DNA of 64,000 nucleotides from Thermophagus sp052400625. GTDB taxonomy: Bacteria > Bacteroidota > Bacteroidia > Bacteroidales > Marinilabiliaceae. How positions within the stretch are numbered: the stretch's first letter is position 1; each line of letters begins with the position of its first letter. The notes beneath the pieces were generated by a model. The model saw nothing but the letters and a program-made list of their open reading frames with translations, ran no database searches and was not told the DNA's origin. The stretch lies in assembly GCA_052400625.1 (NCBI GenBank), contig JBQTGH010000011.1; one strand, written 5' to 3'. The position numbers were made by a program, and so were the translations under genes. Below are positions 60,157-64,000 of the stretch, piece by piece.

Positions 60157-60176
60157 AAACAAATGTCAATTTGTTT
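60157..60176 (-). other. Intercistronic 8-bp hairpin
   Basis: AAACAAAT (60157-60164) and ATTTGTTT (60169-60176) form a perfect stem with loop GTCA. It lies exactly between the stop codon of the T9SS-type gene and the start of the small gene, so it could affect translation or stability of the second gene. Confidence 0.55.
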
Positions 60177-62808
60177 AGAAAACAGTCTTAAACTCAAGTT
60201 TTTCGTTGTCGGATTCGACGACCAGGATTACCATACCTTTCCTTGAGACTTTAATCCTGTTTTCTGATTCTGATTTCAGGGGGCCGTTATCAATTAAACG
60301 TCCCTTCACATCAAACAATTTATACTTTGGGTTGTTCAAAGAGCCAATATACGCAATAATTTCAAAATTGTTTGTGTAGAATGCAGATTTTTTGTCTTTC
60401 CCAATTTCGGAAATAGCTTCAACTCCGGTTGGTATGTTTTGAGTTTCTGATAGATATAGTACAAATCGATTATTGATAACTCCCGTGTTTTCTGCAAGAA
60501 ATTGGTAGGATTTTTCCTGCGAAAGATCAATGATTTGATCCTTAACTTTATCTTCAAGCAACACCTTCGCGTTGGCAGGAAGGGTATTATCTTTAACTCT
60601 TATTTCGACGTTTCCCGATTTATCTATTTTATAGCCCAGCGGAACGGTAACTTCAGATTGAGAAGGTAGTAATCCGTTAATCGCTAAAGATTGTGATTCT
60701 TGAAGCGTGTAGATCTGACAAAACTTTTTGCTGGAGGTAAACATTTTATCTGTATCATAGGCATCTCCGATTTCATTGATCGCATCCTCGGAAAAGACCA
60801 GTGCGGTTTCATCGGTCTTGCCTTCCAGTAGCGATTCCAACTTAAGAGTCGGATATTTGGTATTGGATGTTGATTTCAGATACGATGTAGAATTGTCTTT
60901 TAAGGCGCTGGTTCTAAATCCAATTGAAACAGTGCTATTCCCGGGCAGTACTTTCATCCAGAACGCCTGATGGGATGGGATGTCGGGAGTGTTGTTGGGG
61001 ATCCCGATTCCGATGCCTGAACTGGCATTGTAGGTATTGTATTTTTCATTGATATTGTCCCAAATCCAGAATGAGTAGGCAACCTCCTCGAGATCCATCT
61101 CTAACTTTGTGAAATCGAGGGTCGCGCTGTAAGGATTGGAGACCAAGTTCCACCCCAAGCCGGCCTTGGTTCTTACCAGAGATTGATTAAAGTCCCAGGT
61201 TACTGGCGTGCCCGAAAATATCATATTTTGGTCGCTTCGGCAAATATAGCCCTTACCGGGAATTAATGTTTCATCAGCGCCTTTAAGAATGTAACTACCA
61301 GAACTATTTTGAAATTCGTACAATAAATTGGTTATGCCAATGTTATTTTTGTTGGTACCAATTACGGGCACCCCGAAATTATAGTTACGGGTTGGAGAGG
61401 CAACCTTTTGATAAAACATAACGTTTTCGGGATTTACAATGAGCGTATCTCCCTGCGGAATAAAGGAGGCGTTGACGTCGGCAGTGGAATGAAGAATAAA
61501 TGTTCCGTTAATGGTTAGGCTGCCAGCGCTTTGGGTCAAGGATGCGCCAGCTTCGATGTAGAGATTATTAACGGACATGTCTGAAGTGAGGGTGGGGTAA
61601 GTGCTCAAACCCGAAGGTATAAGGACATTGTGTCCGTTGGGGTAAAATGTATCATCCCAATTCTGGGCGTTGCTCCAGTCGGTGCCACCCGCTCCGGTCC
61701 AGATGATTAAATCTTCCGTTGTAAACTGTTTGGTGCTCGATAATTCCGTTTGTATGTTACCCGATTGGTCTTCAAATTTTTTCAGAAAAATCAGAGAAAA
61801 GGTGGTGTTGTCTTCCAGAGCATCGTTTGGCCGGAGGGTAATTGTTTTTCCGTTTCCGCTGATGGAAAAGGTGTAAGGCACTTCATTTTCACCATTTAAC
61901 AATTGGATGTAATCAGTGATGTTGGATTGATTCAGAGGGGTACCTTCTCTGCCCAGAATTTTTTCGGAGTAGGTTAAGGAAATAGTGGTATAGATTGAAA
62001 CATCATTGGCATTGTTTTCCGGGGAAACAATGTTTAAGATGGGGGGAATAAGGTCAATGGAACATGTTTTTATGTCGCTGTCGTCGGTTGCGTTCGAAGC
62101 AACGATGTGAATAAAATAGATGTTTCCGTATGATAGGGAGTTGATGTCAATTTCTTCTCTGAAAGGAGTGTCACCGATCATCGTTCCGTTTCCTGCGATA
62201 TCAGCCGGATTGTCGTATTGGTTATTACCAGCTTTTATCTGTGCTTCGGAAGGAGGAGTGAAATCATCGGTAACTACATAATAGTAGGTACCCTCTTTAT
62301 TGGTCTGCCCATTGAGTGTGATACTTGTCGGACTTTGGTCAGACAAATTAGGATAGCCGGCATACCAAGAAGGTGAACCGCCGGTAGTGGAAAAGGTCCA
62401 ATAGGGATAGTCTGGGTTGCCATAATATAAATCGTTCCAGTAGCTGCCGTTGATTAAGATGGTATTTTCATCGGTCGCGATGTAGTATTCTATTTCTTCA
62501 TCCAGAGTATAGTCGGATAGATCAATGGTCAGTATGTTATCCGTGATGGATAGTTCTTCGTCTCTCCCGAAAAATGAGCCTGTTGAAAAACGGATGGGAT
62601 TGGTTGGATCACTGGATTTAATTATGTAGATGTTTTTATTTGAGGCAAATTCAATTTCTGTTCCCGGTTCGAAGGAGATAGTAAGGAGAGGAGAGGTGGA
62701 AACATTGTTTGCACCAATTTCGGGCGAAAAGGTTTGTCCTGAAAGAAGATTGGGTGAGAGGATTACTAAAATTCCAATCAGAGCCGTGTTTAGTAAAATT
62801 TTCCTCAT
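60175..62808 (-). CDS. Large secreted protein with Ig-like domains and a T9SS-type C-terminus
   Basis: The 877-residue protein has a signal peptide (MRKILLNTALIGILVILSPN and LLSGQ). Residues about 25-140 and 255-370 resemble bacterial Ig-like (Big_5) domains: SPENNANDVSIYTTISLTYS and SISGNGKTITLRPNDALEDN are typical. A central region is rich in Asn, Thr and Gly with repeated short strands. The last 75 residues (YKLFDVKGRLIDNG, RIKVSRKGMVILVVESDNEK, LEFKTVF) resemble a type A T9SS sorting domain, so it is probably exported and attached to the cell surface. Binding target is unknown. The signal peptide and repeats suggest an adhesin or matrix protein. The small gene downstream follows on the same transcript. 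Confidence 0.85.
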   Translation of the reverse strand: MRKILLNTALIGILVILSPNLLSGQTFSPEIGANNVSTSPLLTISFEPGTEIEFASNKNIYIIKSSDPTNPIRFSTGSFFGRDEELSITDNILTIDLSDYTLDEEIEYYIATDENTILINGSYWNDLYYGNPDYPYWTFSTTGGSPSWYAGYPNLSDQSPTSITLNGQTNKEGTYYYVVTDDFTPPSEAQIKAGNNQYDNPADIAGNGTMIGDTPFREEIDINSLSYGNIYFIHIVASNATDDSDIKTCSIDLIPPILNIVSPENNANDVSIYTTISLTYSEKILGREGTPLNQSNITDYIQLLNGENEVPYTFSISGNGKTITLRPNDALEDNTTFSLIFLKKFEDQSGNIQTELSSTKQFTTEDLIIWTGAGGTDWSNAQNWDDTFYPNGHNVLIPSGLSTYPTLTSDMSVNNLYIEAGASLTQSAGSLTINGTFILHSTADVNASFIPQGDTLIVNPENVMFYQKVASPTRNYNFGVPVIGTNKNNIGITNLLYEFQNSSGSYILKGADETLIPGKGYICRSDQNMIFSGTPVTWDFNQSLVRTKAGLGWNLVSNPYSATLDFTKLEMDLEEVAYSFWIWDNINEKYNTYNASSGIGIGIPNNTPDIPSHQAFWMKVLPGNSTVSIGFRTSALKDNSTSYLKSTSNTKYPTLKLESLLEGKTDETALVFSEDAINEIGDAYDTDKMFTSSKKFCQIYTLQESQSLAINGLLPSQSEVTVPLGYKIDKSGNVEIRVKDNTLPANAKVLLEDKVKDQIIDLSQEKSYQFLAENTGVINNRFVLYLSETQNIPTGVEAISEIGKDKKSAFYTNNFEIIAYIGSLNNPKYKLFDVKGRLIDNGPLKSESENRIKVSRKGMVILVVESDNEKLEFKTVF

Positions 62809-63023
62809 ATGGCAATAATCATTTAACCGTTGTGACCCCTGTGTTCAATAAGTTTGATTTCGACGATGAACAAAATTATTAGTTTATACGGATTTGCAGG
62901 GGCTAAATATGATATTATGAGGCGGTTAATTGATGAATGCAGGTAAAATTTTGATGAATGAATATAGCAGGATGGGGCGGTGAAGCGGTTAGCCTTCGGC
63001 TCTTTCTTTTGGCTTCAATTTTT

Positions 63024-63767
63024 TCACAGCGTCAACCTGGCCAAGTAGTCAAAGTGGTTTCCTTCTTCAAGCCGTTCCATTCTGAAACCGTGTTTTTGTG
63101 CGTAATAATCCAGCAGTTGGTCGTCAATAAAGAGCCAGGGGAAACGTCGTCCTTTTTCACCTTTGTAGCTCATACGATATTCCACTTCCCCGTAATATTT
63201 GTTGTTAAGCTGAATGAGTAATGAGCCGTCATCTTCCATGAAAAGATAACGCAAGTCGGAACTATCTACCAGTATTTGTCCGTCCGGTGCCATTAAACGT
63301 CGTGCTACGGAAAAGAATTCACCCAGACGGTCCAGACTACCTGTGATGCCAATGCCGTTCATCATCATCAATAAGGTGTCGTATTGGCGGTTTGTCGGTA
63401 TTTGAAAAAAGTCCCCTTCCACAATGTCGCGGACGCCCCGCATCTTCATTACCTCACATGCACCGGGTGAACTTTCCAGGGCGGTGACTCGATATCCCTC
63501 TTGTTGAAGATACAAAGTATGAGGGCCGGCACAGGCGCCTATGTCCAGCACATGTCCCCGGCAATGGTGCAGTGCCGTTTGTTCCAATGTCGGCATTTGG
63601 GGATACGACCGAAACAGATAGTTCACGGGGATAATGTCTGTCTCCGCTACGTTACACCACACTTCAATGCTCAAATGGTCATCGTGTGTTTCGTAGTAAT
63701 CCCGGCAGGCATGGCCTATTACATCGAAGGAGTAACTTTCTTGGTCCTTTATATTTGTTTCTTCCAC
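63024..63767 (-). CDS. Class I SAM-dependent methyltransferase
   Basis: The 247-residue protein has a Rossmann-like methyltransferase fold. Motif I is VLDIGACAGPHTLYLQ near residue 93, with the acidic post-I residue in RVTALESSPGAC, then DIVEGDFFQIP, LLMMMNGIGITGSLDRL and RRLMAPDGQILVDSSDL (motifs II and III). The first 85 residues are an extra N-terminal segment with CRDYYETHDDHLSIEVWCN. The substrate cannot be inferred. It is a single gene on the minus strand between the T9SS-type cassette and the right-hand octamer array. Confidence 0.86.
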   Translation of the reverse strand: MEETNIKDQESYSFDVIGHACRDYYETHDDHLSIEVWCNVAETDIIPVNYLFRSYPQMPTLEQTALHHCRGHVLDIGACAGPHTLYLQQEGYRVTALESSPGACEVMKMRGVRDIVEGDFFQIPTNRQYDTLLMMMNGIGITGSLDRLGEFFSVARRLMAPDGQILVDSSDLRYLFMEDDGSLLIQLNNKYYGEVEYRMSYKGEKGRRFPWLFIDDQLLDYYAQKHGFRMERLEEGNHFDYLARLTL

Positions 63768-63830
63768 TGGATATATTTGGGTATTTCTGCAAAGATAAGG
63801 ATTTAAAAAGATTCAGAGCCGATAGAAGGG

Positions 63831-63924
63831 TAGGCCAATGGGTTATTAGGCCAATAGGCCAATAGGCCGATAGGTTGTTAGGCTAATAGGCCAGTAGGCC
63901 GTTAGATTGTTAAGGCCAATAGGC
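63831..63924 (+). repeat. Octamer array in the CCAATAGG orientation at the right edge
   Basis: Units in 8-base steps read CCAATGGG, TTATTAGG, CCAATAGG, CCAATAGG, CCGATAGG, TTGTTAGG, CTAATAGG, CCAGTAGG, CCGTTAGA, a nine-base TTGTTAAGG, CCAATAGG. CCAATAGG and TTATTAGG are the exact reverse complements of CCTATTGG and CCTAATAA in the array at 59761-59920. Confidence 0.92.
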
Positions 63925-64000
63925 AATGTCGTTTAGTTAAGGACAAAAAGCCTACTATTTAATTGTATAGTAATATTGTATATAATTTATTTTGTCGTTT

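Noticed and set aside
59474..63924. Transposon or IS with inverted ends
   Set aside because: The inverted arrays are tandem octamers, not defined terminal repeats, and no transposase or target duplication is present.

Overview
The window comes from a chromosome of a Bacteroidota bacterium, most likely a marine or anaerobic member of the Bacteroidales/Marinilabiliales. The evidence is the TAnnTTTG-type -7 promoter boxes ahead of many genes, the general lack of Shine-Dalgarno sequences, an ECF sigma/FecR/STN surface-signalling operon, a protein with a type A-like T9SS C-terminus, DUF4494 and DUF1015 proteins, a menaquinone (men) cluster, and a Bacteroidales-type phosphoglycerate dehydrogenase. 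Nearly everything reads as core chromosome. I see no insertion sequence, prophage, tRNA, rRNA or CRISPR array.

Layout. 1-5.7 kb (minus): the 5' part of a phosphohexomutase gene, then a nucleotide-sugar operon read ugd, uxs, rfbA, rfbC, rfbD (UDP-glucuronate, UDP-xylose and dTDP-rhamnose precursors; rfbB is absent here). 6.3-16.3 kb (plus): ribosomal protein S1, a STAS protein, RNase Z, GMP synthase, an S41 protease, the NAD-salvage pair PnuC and NadR-like kinase, serine acetyltransferase, and a SiaB/SiaC-like kinase and phosphoprotein pair closed by a clear terminator. 16.3-22.1 kb (minus): a large ABCG-like transporter, a small secreted protein and a BamA/TamA-like outer-membrane protein. 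22.4-36.3 kb: ClpB, a STAS+Hpt pair, GcvT, ComB, a glycosyltransferase, a 41-bp minisatellite, a duplicated DUF4494 protein, a ferredoxin-NADP reductase-like protein, a giant protein that I read as diphosphate-dependent PEP carboxykinase, and RlmN. 36.4-45.7 kb is regulatory: a 57-residue small ORF, a 1430-residue hybrid histidine kinase, an ECF sigma factor followed by an acyl-carrier-like protein lacking its serine, and an ECF/FecR/STN operon. 46-52 kb (plus): menA-menC-menE and uvrA. 51.9-59.2 kb (minus): a lipoprotein plus secreted-protein pair, a dihydroorotate-dehydrogenase-like protein, a YggS-type PLP protein, and the serine operon serC-serA-DUF1015. 59.2-64 kb: a T9SS-type surface protein with a small downstream gene and a methyltransferase, flanked by arrays of one 8-bp repeat in opposite orientations.

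How it fits together: the window supplies cell-surface sugar precursors, serine and cysteine (serC, serA, cysE), one-carbon transfer (gcvT), anaerobic quinone synthesis, and several separate phosphotransfer or partner-switching modules (STAS, Hpt, SiaB/SiaC, hybrid kinase, two ECF systems).

No single segment is clearly a new defence or mobile system. The most unusual items are the octamer arrays, the 41-bp minisatellite with a shortened relative about 25 kb away, the serine-less acyl-carrier-like protein next to an ECF sigma factor, the two paralogous secreted proteins, a 13-bp perfect inverted repeat ahead of clpB, and a two-part hairpin inside the serC-serA operon.
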